64,000 nt of DNA from Persicaria tinctoria (GCA_037127255.1 JBANSL010000005.1:82031160-82095159), one strand, 5' to 3'; counted from the first letter of the stretch, positions 48,513 through 61,362 are shown. Numbers and translations: made by a program. The notes: generated by a model not told the origin, from the letters alone.

Positions 48513-48798
48513 ATTCTACAACTAGGAATATGATCAATGTAGCGGTAGTGACAAACTGCAAACCCCTTTAGACCGGCAAATGAGATAGGTTAGAAGGACT
48601 TGATCGCTATGTCTTTGAATTCAACGTAACACTGTCTAAGTGGGGACTAATTAATTGACATATCAAATAAAACGCAAATATTTCAAGCACTAATAAATTG
48701 ACGAAACTAGCAACCCCTATATTTTTGGTCTCAAGTCTACACACTAAATGAAACTACCACTTTCCTATATACTACACACATATATATTACAAGGTTTC

Positions 48799-49395
48799 AT
48801 GGAATCCCAAGGAACTCATATTACAGAATATACACACACAGTTTTCCAACCTTTCCCCCTCCTTGTAAGGGTTATGAAGCTTGCCCACAAACCACTACTT
48901 CTTCTACCTCTTTGTTTCTTCATTGTTCTCACCCTTCTTAAACTCTTGCTCTCACCGTCCTATGATCTCCGCGAGCTTTGCTGCTGCCCTCTTTTTATAT
49001 ATGCTGTGTTAAACGCGGTGATCTTTGGTATACTGCTAGATAACAATGGCTATATACTATCGAGCAATGAATCCGAAGAGAATTCTCTAATGGTTTTCTT
49101 TGCTTGCGAGATAGAGGAGGGGAAACAAGCAGGGGTAACAAGTCAGAGATTTAGCAACGGAAATGATGAGGATGTTGCTGAGAGTGATCACGATGAGTGC
49201 CATGGTTCTGATGGTTATCATGAAGATGATGACGACAATGGAAGCGAGTATGAGTTCATATGGGAAGATGAGGAAGAATATGACCCTGAATTTGATAAGA
49301 AGATCGAGGCTTTTATTTCAAAGGTTGTTGAAGGATGGAAAGAAGGCGTTTCAAGGGAAAGCTTAGCAGCCGGAAATCGAATGGTAGAGAACTAG
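48799..49395 (+). CDS. Small membrane-anchored acidic protein, DUF761-like C-terminus
   Basis: Intronless, 198 residues from the ATG at 48799. An ATG 17 codons earlier (48748) is in frame, but the added stretch looks like leader. A strongly hydrophobic segment (PLLLLPLCFFIVLTLLKLLL, about residues 32-51) and a second around 64-80 suggest membrane insertion. Then comes an acidic region (DESDHDE, EDDDDNGSEYEF) and a basic-amphipathic end with FDKKIEAFISKVVEGW. That end resembles the short C-terminal motif of DUF761 ('cotton fibre') proteins, whose function is not settled. No enzyme motif is present. Assignment to DUF761 is moderate; that it is a real gene is likely from length, codon use and lack of repeats. 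Confidence 0.65.
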   Translation: MESQGTHITEYTHTVFQPFPLLVRVMKLAHKPLLLLPLCFFIVLTLLKLLLSPSYDLRELCCCPLFIYAVLNAVIFGILLDNNGYILSSNESEENSLMVFFACEIEEGKQAGVTSQRFSNGNDEDVAESDHDECHGSDGYHEDDDDNGSEYEFIWEDEEEYDPEFDKKIEAFISKVVEGWKEGVSRESLAAGNRMVEN

Positions 49396-50477
49396 AGTAG
49401 ATGGCTATGCTCTCCGGCATCACGAAGCAAGTCATATCCAAAAATAACAACAGAGTAGAAATCTTGAACTAACATGTACCAAGAAGCAATAATATACAGA
49501 GATTGCTTAAATACCCATGTTTTAAGGGTTATATTTGCTCCAACTGTGCTTAGTAAGTGGTTAACTGTCTTGTTGTATAATATCTGTGAATGCCAGAAAG
49601 GCCCTTTCCCTGTTTTTCTCCAGGTTATGATACATTCAGAAAGTCTTTACTAGCATAGTTTTAGATTTCTTGAAGATAAATTTCATCTCGATTAAGTATG
49701 CAAAAAAGTCAGTATTTAAGTTTCTATGTCCATACAAACTAAAAACTTGGGGACTGATTTGCCTAGTCTACAGCAACTAGCAGAAGAATGAGCTACCATC
49801 AGTTAGTATCAATACATAAGGTGAATCAGTGAATCTCAACTCTCTTCTATCAGGATGAAAGTAAAATAAACTAAGTTTAGCGGCCACTCGGAGTTGATTA
49901 GAAACTCATCTACGACTTGTAAGTATAATTTGAACCCACAAAAGTAATTATGAAGCTAGTGCGTTGAAGTTCTAACAAGCAGCTTAATGGACTAATTACT
50001 CAAATTCTAGCCATAATAGAGGGCAAAACTAAAATGCAGAGAAATGGGTATCTACTGTGAAAGGAATGAAAACTGGATTGCAGGAAAACACGGTGATTGT
50101 GTGATTCAAACAGTGACAACACATTAACACATGGATTGCAGGAAAAAAGGATACACTTTTCATTAAAAAAATTACTGTGTATTAGGTTTAAACTTGAGCA
50201 TAATCATCTGTTAAAGAAGGCCACTTTTAAGTACGCCCAAAGGAATAAACAAGTTCATTCAATTTTTCCTACAAGTACTATTTAACTTTAACATAGAACA
50301 CGGTGCAAGATTCTAATATAAGACAATAAAAACATGAGTCTGACCTAGCCAGAGAGCCGCATGGAGAAGGAAACAAATTCCAATTCAACGCCAACACATG
50401 TAGTGTAGAACAATGAAGCATTTGAGCAAGACTGTCTAAAGTGTATAGAGACCACTGATTATGGGATGCGACAGGCA
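49396..50477. other. Intergenic between convergent genes
   Basis: Presumed 3' UTRs of the 48799 gene and of CLPR2, which converge here. No further gene seen. Confidence 0.4.
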
Positions 50478-52969
50478 CTAACCAAGACCAGTGTTTTTAC
50501 GCGGTGGTGCATCAGCCTTAATGCGTGATGGTCGAACTATGCGATCAATAATGCCATATTCAAGAGCTTTCTGAGCACTGAAGCGCTTCAACCATTTTAG
50601 ATCTTGGTAAATCTGGTAAAAATGGAAAGGAGATCTGTTTCACTGTCTGAAAAAATCAAATAAAGGAACAAGAAATTATTGATTGAGAGGTAAGTGAACC
50701 TTTTCAACAGGCTGGCCTGTATTTTCAGCCAATTCATTGAAGAGGTAATCTCTTATTCGAAGGAGCTCGTTAGCCTCGTTGCGGATGTCATCAGCCTGCA
50801 TTAAGAAATGATGTTAACATACTGCCAAAGGGAGCTGAGAGTAACAATTGAAATTCATCTGTGTAAACATCATTCGCCCATTGAAAAATAATAAACATTT
50901 GTCATACCCTACCACGAGCAGCACCAGCTGGAGCTTGCAATGCCACACGTGAGAGTGGCATCCCAGTACGACTGCCCTGGAAGACAGAGAAGAGGAAAAT
51001 TTCAGATGGGTTCATGCAGAGAATATGTAGGAGGTTCTTGTGGTAAAGAACATTACCTTTTCTCCACCTGAAAGAATAAATGCTGGCATATTATATGCAA
51101 ACCCAATGCAGTGTGTACCAATGGGATTCTTCAAGCTCTTTAGGGTGTCATAGAGAGCTAAGCTAGGAGTAATCTGAAAAAGAGCTTGCAAATAAGTTAG
51201 TTAGAAATAGCGATTTGGGAGACAGCAGGAGCAGAAGAATCAACCCAAGCAAAATACGGTTGAAAACTCACATCTCCACCTGCACTGTTAATGAATAGCC
51301 AAATCCTCTTTGAATTCTCGATACTATCAAGATAAAGTAATGTTCCAAGAACTTGATTGCTGTATTCTTCATCTATATCTTGTCCAAGGAAGATAATACG
51401 TTCACGGTACTGCCAACAAAAGAAAAAAAAAGGGAGCAACTATTGACAAACTTAGAAGGAAAAAAGAATATATTGCTAGAAACCAGAAGAAGAATCATCA
51501 TTATAGGAAAGAGGAAGCCTACCGATTGAGCAAAAGAGTGAACTAGATATGCAAAGAAAGATTATAAGGTAGTCTAATTAGGCTCCAAGTAAAAACTACA
51601 ACATACTTACCAGGGCATTCCACAGATCCACCCACTGCCACGTACTCTCTCCAGGGGTTTTATATGGTACTCTTGGTGTCCCAATGGGCATCATATAGAC
51701 TCGTCCTCTTACTGGTTTACTGCCTCTAAACCTGCAACAGATAAAAAAAAAAAACAGATTGCCTCACCCAATCAAGCAAACTCCAACCTAAACACTCCAA
51801 ATCTTCAAAACTATTGATAGCCAAGATTCAAGAAATATAAATTTGATTTTATACACAACTCACTGGCAACAGTGGTTGTACTACTCCATCCTCTATACTT
51901 CCTGAACCCTGAGCGAGCTAATACTTCTTAGTATTTACTAGATTCAGCCCCATTTTCAGTGAAAAAAGCATTTCCCTAGATGTAACCTAATGTAATCCAC
52001 TTTGAAAACTAAGAAATTCCTACATGCGATATGGTAGGAAATGTTCCTATCACCAACCAAGTACTGATGCTCTAGCATCAGGCATTCATCGAGTTTAGGC
52101 ATTCCAGGCACATCATGTCATTCTGCCACTGAGTGCATAATCAACTGCTTTGTGTAGGAAGCATGGAGGCAGATGACATGATAGAGTGATTGTAGGCAGC
52201 TTTGAGATGACCCACCCATGCCATGTAATAAGAGTTATGGATAACAAGCAGATGATCAATGCAGCTTTTGTTGTTAGAAGCAGATTGAAACTCAACTAAG
52301 CATCTTAGTACTGGCCAGGCTAGAGGCATCTCCGCCAAACATAGTCTTCAAACATTCAGCTCACAATTTGCTCCTAAATATTACTTCAACAGATTATCCA
52401 CGACTCTCAAATATCAAATCCCCACCCGAAATTGCTTCATCAATTTAAAATGCCATCAAACAACTCAGCATCTTCACGAATCAATCCCAAATTCACAAAC
52501 AAAATTCACTTCTAAGTAGAAAAGGTACTGTTCAGCGCAAATGTGTAATAGCCAAAAAGATAAGATAATCTACCGAGTTTGCACACTCTTATGAACTTGA
52601 TCATAGAACTGAGCACTCAAATTGGGTGGCTTCTGGCTTCCAACGAGGCCTGCAAGTGAAACACAGAGCAAGAAGAAATTAAAAACACACGAATTTCACA
52701 GAAACGCAAATGAAAAAAGAAGTTTATACAGAAAACGGATTAATTACTCGAAGATTGGGGCCTAAGACCGACGAAAACCTTGGTTGCGCAGCTGCAAAAC
52801 GCAATTAATTACACAAATCAGCGTAAAGCGGATAGAATTAGGTAGAATAATTGGGGGAAATGAAGAAGAGGAAATAGATTGAGAGTAACCTGAGAGAAGG
52901 TTGGGAGGCTCGAGTGTTTCGCGATTGTAAACACGAAACAGAGCCGGTGGGGTGAGGAATCACCGCCAT
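50478..52969 (-). CDS. CLPR2: Chloroplast Clp protease subunit CLPR2 (nine exons)
   Basis: CLPR2 is a catalytically inactive ClpP paralogue in the R-ring of the stromal Clp protease core. Exons: 52969-52890, 52791-52748, 52649-52574, 51731-51611, 51409-51272, 51173-51057, 50976-50908, 50795-50700 and 50612-50478; every phase agrees and the product is 291 residues (Arabidopsis 279). Residues 1 to about 50 are Ser/Arg-rich with few acids, fitting a transit peptide. Then GRVYMMPIGTPRVPY, TWQWVDLWNALYRERIIFLG, INSAGGDITPSLALYD and ALQAPAGAARGRADDI follow, matching CLPR2 rather than other ClpP/R members. The position of the ClpP nucleophile Ser is Asn here (GFAYNMPAFIL), as expected for an R subunit. 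All introns are GT-AG. It converges with the gene at 48799. Confidence 0.96.
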
Positions 52970-53109
52970 TTTTGTATAGCGGGCGATGGAGCGAAGGGAT
53001 TGAATCCCGGTCGAAGCGAGGGTTTGGGGCCGAAGAGGAAGTGAAGGGCTGCTTAATGCTTATCAATCCTTCCAAGTCATGTTCATCTCCGTCTCATCCA
53101 ATTTCGCTC

Positions 53110-54030
53110 GGAACAATAAAATTAAGGCACAAATTTTATTTTATTTTATTTTATTTTTTTAAACAGGGTAAGAGTTTGGGTGAGATCGGAATCGTTAGAC
53201 CATTACCCAAGCAAGAGGACTAAATTTTGGATGAAACACTAATTTAACCGGGTTCACGGTAAGCCAAAGGTGGACAAATCACAGATGTTGTCCAATCAGT
53301 CTGGATCAAAATCCGATCAAGACTGGTGGATTAGAATTTTGAAAACCTTGAATAGTGGTCTTGGGTTTTTCTGATCCGCCGGTTAGACGTGATTGATTGA
53401 TTTGAAAATTAAATGGATTTAAAAATAATTTATAATAATTTTAATGTGATTTATTAAAAGTTAAGACTTAATTAGATTAATATTGCTAATACATGAATAA
53501 AAATAGTTTATTTTTCATTTGGTCACTTTATTTTTATTTTATAAAAATACATACATACACACATTTCGGTCCACCGATTCAAGACCGAAAATCGGAATTA
53601 TAATTTTTATAGATTGTGGACTGGACCGTTATATTTCTGGTCTAACCCGAGTCCAGAAATTTCGGTCCAATCCAAATTTTATGTAGCCTTAAGATGGGCC
53701 ATCTTGTCAAGAACTATTTTGACTTCTTAGAAGACGTGGTTGCAAGATGTTGAAGTGAATTTCCGGAGCATCAAACGAATGTCGGAAATCGCTTTTTTTT
53801 TTGTTAATACATATAAGGAATCAATATACCAGACAACCACATCTGATATACTGAGAGACATGAAATACCGGTAAATGGGCAAATCATCATGAGAAAAAAT
53901 GTCTGAAATCACTATCTCCACCTCCCAGGGACACTTCCACGGAATTAACAAAAACAAGATTGTCGCGCCTTCAATTTTGATGTGATGCAACCCTATGAAT
54001 TTTGCAACCAAGAGACCTTCACTAAGGTCG
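53110..54030. other. Intergenic, including a palindromic repeat relic
   Basis: 53280-53690 has mirrored TCCGGT/GACCGA motifs at both sides (GATCAAAATCCGATC, TCGGTCCACCG), suggesting an old non-autonomous DNA element. CAGTGGTGGAGC at 54032 resembles a hAT end, but no partner was found. Confidence 0.35.
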
Positions 54031-54266
54031 AGAGCAGTGGTGGAGCTTAGTGTAGGCGGGAGGTGGCCATGGCACCCCCTGTGGACAAAAAAAATGTTAT
54101 ATGTAATATATTTTTATGATATGTAAATAATAAAAAAAGAACATTTTAACAACTAACTCCCCTTGTAGAGCGATAAAGATGTACAACTTTGTCTGTCACT
54201 CTATTGCCAATGTGGGGCACATGAGAGTACGAAACCTCTCTCATAATTGATAGTAGTAATTGAATA

Positions 54267-54522
54267 CTCCATCAATTAATTAAAACATGTCGTTTTAGAC
54301 ATTTGCACATTTTTTAAGAAAGTAAATAAAAACAAACAAAAATACATTTATATCCCTAATTATTAATTTACTTTTTCACTTTATTGAAAACTATACAATA
54401 AACAAATCTCTAATCATTACAAGGATAATTTTCAAAAGTGAATGCCAAAATATCTAAAATGACATGTTTTTTCTTAATAAGATTTTACTACTAAAACGAC
54501 ATGTTTTTCTTAACGGATGGAG
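54267..54522. mobile_element. Stowaway MITE
   Basis: 256 bp with TA on both sides (54265-54266, 54523-54524). Mirrored arms contain AAAACATGTCGTTTTAG in both. Confidence 0.87.
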
Positions 54523-54524
54523 TA

Positions 54525-55590
54525 TCAAACATTATTAATTCAATATCCCATGGACAAGAGCTGTCGGACTTAAAATGGATTATAATGATAAGAGAGCCGC
54601 TCTCGATTTGAATTTTGAGAATGCATAATTGGAGGACTTTTATAACCCCTTACTCAAGAGCGAGCACTTTAGCTTTTATAGGAGGGCTGATGTCCCACTT
54701 AGAAAGTGTAGACCCATTGAAATTTAACTCAAGTGTTCCCAATGGTGGTTTGCACCATTTAACCGTATTTTTATTAATTGTTTTTTTATTTAACCTTACA
54801 GCCAGGACCCAACGTTTTGCCGGAGCTGACTGAACATCATTATCGTCCTCATCCTAGCTTGCAGGCGAAAGGTCACTTATGTATATGGTTATGCATGATT
54901 GATTTTGTAACTCCTGTCGAAAGATGTTCATTTATTAATCGCCTATAGTGATCACTTGTAGAGGTGTCCATTGCGAAGGGTCATGTTATTCACAGGACCA
55001 TTTTTTCACCATTCGCACAGTGTCGATGCCGAGTTCCCGAGTCGGCAGCCTTTCACTGGCCGACAACCCTTCATTGAGTGGGAGATCACCGTTGGATCAA
55101 GTCGGCTCATCTGCCGATGCCGAATTCCTAGGTAGGAAGGCCAACATTGTCGGACTTCGAGATCGGCACCGTGCGGATTGCGAAATTCCGCCATGCAAAC
55201 AACAAGGCCGATTGCGAATGATTGTTTTGATAGACAAAAATACAAATATATGTTTTAGAAAAATAGAAAAACTAATTTGTCAAAATAAAATTTTATAAAA
55301 GTGTCAATATAAGTATACAGAGTATAAATATAACTTTTATAATTTTTTATAACTTGAAATTATACCCGTAATAATAAAGTGTAACACTAGTCATCTCCCT
55401 TCTGTAAGCTTTATATATAGAGTAGTTTGCGGTTTTCTCCACCGATCTCAAGACTACGTAGCAAATAAGTGAATTGTTACAACCTCAAAGATCCAGTGGT
55501 CTTTAACAATGGATGATGCCGAATCTAAACCACAGTTTTTCTTGGTATATCATGACTGGAGACGAACAAGATGAAGGCGAATGTACTTTA
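54525..55590. other. Intergenic; GTCGGC-rich patch
   Basis: 55010-55215 is GC-rich with several GTCGGCA/TGCCGA motifs, possibly a transposon remnant. No gene recognised. Confidence 0.35.
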
Positions 55591-55592
55591 TG

Positions 55593-56041
55593 TTAAGGTG
55601 GCTTCTCAAAGGTGTTCTGGTCTCTGAATGCAGTAATAGCACTTTTTATCATCTCACCAGCATGAGGTTGTACAAAGAGGTGAGTGCTGTCCAAGACTTG
55701 TATTATGAATTTCTGTGACGAAGGAAGTGTGGCATTGTGGCTGATTATGAATTGCGCCATGGGTATGTCACTGCAGTCCAAGGCATAAAAGATATCCTCT
55801 TAGGGCCTTAGAGGTATACACAAACAAAATGTAAATGCATACAGATAGCGAGAGTGCTGATATTGATAATTTGAAATTAACAATCTAATGCAGAAAAACC
55901 GAAGACTCAGCTTCTATTTCAACGTTTACACTCTTAATGCACAAATATGGAAAGACAAGTGAAATGTGGTTATGTAAAAAGATATGGAAGTGATTCAGCA
56001 CAGTACCATGAAATGAAGACTCCTTTAGTGGCGTTCACCAT
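55593..56041 (-). CDS. TFB5: TFIIH subunit TFB5 (TTDA/GTF2H5 homologue), two coding exons
   Basis: TFB5 is the smallest core subunit of TFIIH; it stabilises the complex by pairing with TFB2 (p52) in nucleotide-excision repair and transcription initiation. Exons 56041-56007 (MVNATKGVFIS plus two bases) and 55770-55593 join in frame to 70 residues (Arabidopsis about 71). Diagnostic strings are CDIPMAQFI, SQKFIIQVLDSTHLFVQ and FRDQNTFEKP, nearly the whole protein. Upstream, a 5'-UTR exon is likely: acceptor TTGTTGCAG before 56069 and donor GCAG-GTAACC at 57927 bound a 1.85-kb leader intron, placing the first, GC-rich, non-coding exon at about 57927-58130. Such leader introns are common in plant housekeeping genes. 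Confidence 0.95.
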
Positions 56042-57926
56042 GATTTGGTTACAAATCTACAAACTTCACCTGCAACAACAGATATTGGCAAGGAATTTAA
56101 ATGAGCACTGGCTATTATGTTTCACAACGTTATCTATGCATTGTCTGGAATCAAGTGACAGTGAAAGTAACTACACTAATAACCAACTCTAACCAACAGC
56201 GCGTATAAAATACCTCCACTCCAATGGATAAATACCGTGGATATAAAGCAATGTTTTTGCTTCACATGAAGTGTGAGGGCATACCTTGATATTAAGTCCC
56301 CACTGATATAGGGTTTCCTCACATGAAGGCCCTCAATTCCATGAAAAATCAAGCAAAAGACAATTAAGCCAACTCAGTAGCTAGAGCTCTTAAAATGAAC
56401 CCCTTACAATGATTTACATCGTTCTTTTGTTCACAGTGCTTATAACTCTCACATCTTTTGGGAAAACCAATATGGAGGGTTTCTACGCAAAGCTATTATT
56501 CCTCAAGAGTTTTATGTCACTTTTGCACAAAATAAACTCAGGTTGCCTAGAGTTCCAACAAAGTAATCTCCTTTTGGTCTTATGGTTTCATCTATTGTTC
56601 CAATCAATAATTCTCAAGTATTGCGTTTTGAACATAAAAAGATCAAATCAATTTATATCAATTAGATGAAGCACACATAGACTAAATCAAATGAAGTGGA
56701 TTCAGGTTTTCATTCAGACAAATATCATAATCAAATTTACCTATACATTATTGTGATTTTGGTAAGAACCTGATTTAAACTAACTTAATGACATTACTGA
56801 AATAATAAATTAGCAGCTGATTTCCTTCTCCTCACATATGTAATTATTGGCTTGCTTGGTGGACTCGCATCAGATTTCCCTAACATTATGCATAGTATGG
56901 AATTAAGTGAACAAAAAAGTGACAATACTTGCAACCAACTCTAACCAATAACACCTTTTTTGTGATCTCTCTAACATAAGAAAGATGAATTCAAATAACC
57001 ATCGAGATCATTGAAACAATAGTAAAGACATAAACATGATTGAATTAACTATTTGCCATGGATTAGAAAACCAAACACACCATGTGAATATCAAAATCTC
57101 AAAGCATTTAGTAGCAGTCCCTCCTCAAATCCCCAATTAAAAACAAATAACTAAACGAAACTAAAAACTAAAATATATACATAAAAAAAGTTCAGCTCAA
57201 GGTTTGTGGCCAGAAAAATGGCGACCATAGGTGCGCCAAATCATGCGGAAATAGGACACACCAGAAACTACACCAAAATGACAATAACCAAGAGACAGAA
57301 ATAATTAAACATCAGAATATAGCACGAGTCACCAAAGGGTAAAAACTACTCTTTAGCTCAATAACTAGTACAGTGAATCCTAGTAAAAGTATAATCACTT
57401 TCAGTTCACCCAAATTAGTTACCCAAATCAATAAGAAAGTAGCATTATCTTTGTAAAGAACCAGATTATAACAGCAAATAATTGGGCAATTTCAGCAAGA
57501 AAGGACGAATTACAACGCAAATGAGATCAATAACATCCTAAAACATCAAATTCACGCACTAGAAAGGAAATCAATGAGTAAACAAACAATTAATGCCTAG
57601 CCACAACAAATCAATTTCAAGGACAAGAGAAAGCAACTAGATTTGCCAACTCAATAGGAATCAATAGAAACACAAACAAGCATCAAGTCTCGGGCAGTAG
57701 CATTTCCGATTCAAGCCACAACACAATAATTCTGAGAAACCAATTCGGGAGGCAAACAACAGATTACAATAGCAGAAAGGTAGCTCTCAAGCAACAATAG
57801 CACAAAAGCATACCAGCTAAACAATTGGCGAGAGCAATTCCAAAAATTGGCGAAATTGAAATCAAGCAAACAGCTAGATGTACATGAATTCACCGAATCA
57901 CAACAACTTAAGGGGAATAGGGTTAC

Positions 57927-58135
57927 CTGCACTAGACTTACCAATTTCAAATGTCTCAGAAGAGCAGCGGCTCGACGATATGGTATCGCCGGAGGAAGGC
58001 AAGCGCAGGTTAGAGAGCGGCGGCGGTGGTTGTGGGACGAGATTCACCGTTAGGGCTGGTGTGGTTAAGGGAGAGAGGGGAGTGGGATCTGGGTTTGCCG
58101 TTTGGCGCGTCGTCTTCAGTCTTCACGGTTAGAGA
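57927..58135 (-). promoter_or_regulatory. Predicted first non-coding exon/core promoter of TFB5
   Basis: A GC-rich island in AT-rich DNA, ending in a consensus splice donor on the minus strand. Short plus-strand frames across it are shadows. The transcription start is not defined. Confidence 0.5.
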
Positions 58136-58154
58136 GGACGGAGAGAGATTAAAA

Positions 58155-59000
58155 AGAGAAATTACCTTTTGACTCTAATTTTTACCACTTATTTCATTTT
58201 GGTCCCTAATTTTTGAAACATTTAAAAGTAGTCCTCAATCTTTCCATCTCGTTTTATTTTAGCCCTTAATCTTCCAAACATTGCAAAATAGTCTCCAGAC
58301 TTACATTTTTTTATTTGTTTGAGTCCCTGATTTTAAAAACAATATTAGACATAATTATCAAAAACCACCCAAAATTTATCATAATATATATAAAAACATT
58401 TATACAAAGAAAAGGTACATAAAATCATTCACCTCTATTATTTTAATTCAAAAAAACACTAGAACTATTTTGGTATTTAAATTCATAAGATTTGGTGTAG
58501 TTAAGGTAAATTCATAAGTTGATATTTTATAAAAAAAATTAGCTCCTCAAAAAACATTACAAAATTAAACGACATCTATTTCTGAACAGAAATAATATTA
58601 AAAGTAAAATTACATCTAATCAATAAAAATACTACTAAAAGTAAAACTATACCAAATCTTATGAATTTAAAAATTAAAAGTCTAAGAGAGCCTGGGTGTT
58701 TTTTTAAAAAAATTAAAATAAGAGTTGAATGATTTTATGTACTTTTTCTTTGTATAAATGATTTTATATACATTACGATAAATTTTGGGTGGTTTTTGGT
58801 AATTATGTTTAAAAATATTTTTAAAATCAAGGACTAAAATGAATAAAAAAAAGCTTGGGGGCTGTTTTGCAATGTTGAAAATGTTAAGGACTAAAATAAA
58901 ACAAGATATAAAGGTTGATAACTATTTTGAAATGTTTCAAGGTTAGGGACCAAAATAAAACAACTGATAAAGATTAAGGATTAAAAATGTAATTTACTCT
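58155..59000. mobile_element. Large inverted-repeat element (MULE-like or fold-back)
   Basis: About 350-bp arms mirror one another over the whole element: TTTTGGTCCCTAA against TTAGGGACCAAAA, AACCACCCAAAATTTAT against ATAAATTTTGGGTGG, and TTTATACAAAGAAAA against TTTTCTTTGTATAAA. The centre is 120-130 bp. Long arms fit a Mutator-type MITE, but the 9-bp duplication was not found. No coding. It abuts the TFB5 first exon. Confidence 0.8.
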
Positions 59001-59649
59001 AAAATACAAGCTAAACTAAATTTGCGTTACACCAAGTAAAGTAGAGATCTTCACACTGAATAGGTCTAGGCTAGCTAAACCAATGGAGTATCACTAGTTA
59101 ATTTGATATTTTTTTTAAAAATCAAAATTAGTGACCCCACTGAATAGGTCTAATAAAGAATATTTTTTTGGTAAACCAAGATTGCTCTCAATCAGTAAAA
59201 GCGGGAAAAGTGACAAGCGAACTACACAAAAATGAGGCGGGGATTGGAGAGCAGTCCTTCACTCCTTCCCCTCAAGTCTCCCACAATGAGCAAAGTAGAG
59301 TCCATAAATCCTAAAGGAAATGAATTAGCATTTCCTAGACCATCTGCCATGGTACTTTATAATTATAAGGTATAATGTGAAATATAGCATGTTAAAAATA
59401 GCATGTTGGTATGCCTGTTGAATTCAATTGCCACCATAAGCTTAATTTCAAGTATGTATAAATGGCAACAACTATTTTCTTTTCAATTTGAAATATGTTA
59501 ACGGCTATAAATTAATTAAGGGGTACGTATACATTTAATATTGCAACGGCTCTAAATTAATCAACAGCTCTAGCTTCCAATTCATCCATATTTGAACCTC
59601 TCCAAACTCTCAACACCTTACTGTGAAATCACCCGGCCACCATTCCTCC

Positions 59650-60993
59650 ATGAATCACTATCAAATTTCATCCTCTTTATCTTCCTCAAATGAAACCGAT
59701 GATTATTATCATCGGGTCATGGCTTCATTTGATCAAGAACAAGACATATTGTTTCGCACTTACGCAAACAATAACGAACTCTTGTCGGCGTTGAATGAAG
59801 ACGAGGATGGCGATGAGGCGGAATCGAGTCGTAGAGGAGCAGTTTATGGGCATATCACTTATTTTCGTGATCGAGAAAAAGCTGCGTGTAATATTTACAC
59901 GGATTACTTCGCCGAGGTTCCGGTCTATCCCGAGCACAAGTTTCGTAGAAGGTATCGAATGAGCAGGAGTTTATTTCTCCGAATCGCAGATGTTGTCAAA
60001 GATCATGATAATTTCTTTATGCAACAACGCGACGGTATTGGTAAGCTTGGATTATCTACTTTGCAAAAATTAGCTGCTGTGTTTAGAATGCTTGCATATG
60101 GTGTACCAACTGATTCTCTCGATGAATACATAAAGATCGGGGAGTCTACTGCGATTCGATGTTTGAAAAGGTTTTGTCGAGCAATCATAGAGGTATTCGG
60201 AGATCGATATATGAGAACACCTAATGCAGAGGATGTTGCAAGACTTCTATATATTGGTGAAGAACGTGGGTTTCCAGGGATGTTAGGGAGTCTTGATTGT
60301 ATGCACTGGCGTTGGAAAAATTGTCCAACATCTTGGGCAGGCATGTATGTAGGGCGTAGTAGATCACCAACGATTATCCTCGAGGCGGTAGCTGATTACG
60401 ATCTTTGGATTTGGCATGCTCATTTCGGTTTACCGGGCTCCAACAATGACATCAATGTACTTGAGGCATCTCACCTATTTGCAAATCTTGCAGAAGGTAA
60501 ATCTCCTCCTATTAACTATAAAATTCTTGGTAAAGAGTATGACACCGGTTATTATTTGGCTGATGGGATATATCCCAAGTGGTCTACATTAGTTCAAACT
60601 ATTCATGAGCCTCAAGGTCCAAAAAATATATTGTTTGCTCAAAAACAAGAGTTGTCTCGGAAGGATGTCGAACGAGCTTTTGGCGTTCTCCAATCTCGTT
60701 GGGCAATTGTGAAAGGACCGGCGCATTTTTGGGATAAACGTGTTTTACATGATATAATGACTACTTGTATCATAATGCATAACATGATAATCGAGGATGA
60801 GCGTGATCTAAGTGCTCCGATCCGAAATTTCAACCCAGCACCTGAATTGTCGGTTGAGTTGGTAACTAATGAATCTACACGGTTCAAAGATTTCCTGGCT
60901 CGACATAGAAAAATCAAGGACAAATCTGCTCATATTGCACTTCGGAATGCATTAATTGAGCATATTTGGAACCAACATGGTATACATGGGTGA
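59650..60993 (+). CDS. PIF/Harbinger DDE transposase
   Basis: Intronless, 447 residues from the ATG at 59650. A longer frame would need a GTG start, so I use the ATG. The catalytic triad is visible: Asp216 in GSLDCMHWRW, Asp267 in GSNNDINVL and Glu341 in KDVERAFGVLQSRW, with the family's spacing. N-terminal FRRRYRMSRSLFLRI and MLAYGVPTDSLDEY, typical of plant Harbinger transposases, are present. The enzyme cuts and rejoins transposon ends but needs the partner ORF1 protein for DNA binding and nuclear import. The frame has no stop, shift or missing triad residue, so it could be functional. Confidence 0.95.
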   Translation: MNHYQISSSLSSSNETDDYYHRVMASFDQEQDILFRTYANNNELLSALNEDEDGDEAESSRRGAVYGHITYFRDREKAACNIYTDYFAEVPVYPEHKFRRRYRMSRSLFLRIADVVKDHDNFFMQQRDGIGKLGLSTLQKLAAVFRMLAYGVPTDSLDEYIKIGESTAIRCLKRFCRAIIEVFGDRYMRTPNAEDVARLLYIGEERGFPGMLGSLDCMHWRWKNCPTSWAGMYVGRSRSPTIILEAVADYDLWIWHAHFGLPGSNNDINVLEASHLFANLAEGKSPPINYKILGKEYDTGYYLADGIYPKWSTLVQTIHEPQGPKNILFAQKQELSRKDVERAFGVLQSRWAIVKGPAHFWDKRVLHDIMTTCIIMHNMIIEDERDLSAPIRNFNPAPELSVELVTNESTRFKDFLARHRKIKDKSAHIALRNALIEHIWNQHGIHG

Positions 60994-61362
60994 AAGATGT
61001 TAGATGCTTAATTAGTTAATTATATGTTAGAGTGTATTTACTTGTCCAGGGTATTGGTTTTATGTCCCCCGGACAATTATTTTCTTTGTAAGGAAAAAAA
61101 ATGGAGAGAATAATATTATGTCATCAAGGAATATTATGTCTTTCAACTATAGCTACTTGAGTGTTTAAAAAGGAATATCATCAGAGAATAATATGTCATT
61201 AAAAAATGTAGGATAACTTACACCTACGTGAATTGAGTGTTTCAAAGCAAGATATCATCAAATATGAAAGCAACACTCATATCTTCATGTATATATATAC
61301 ATCATCCTTCTACTAGTTACTCAAACCATTATTTTCAAAACAAAGTATCTGTATACACTTCA

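Noticed and set aside
52113..52338. Minus-strand 60-65-codon frames
   Set aside because: They fall in the CLPR2 intron between exons 3 and 4 and overlap each other in different frames.
56409..56669. 86-codon plus-strand frame
   Set aside because: Lies in the predicted TFB5 leader intron; no recognisable features.
57847..58132. Plus-strand frames in a GC-rich block
   Set aside because: The block fits the minus-strand TFB5 first non-coding exon better, with a consensus donor.
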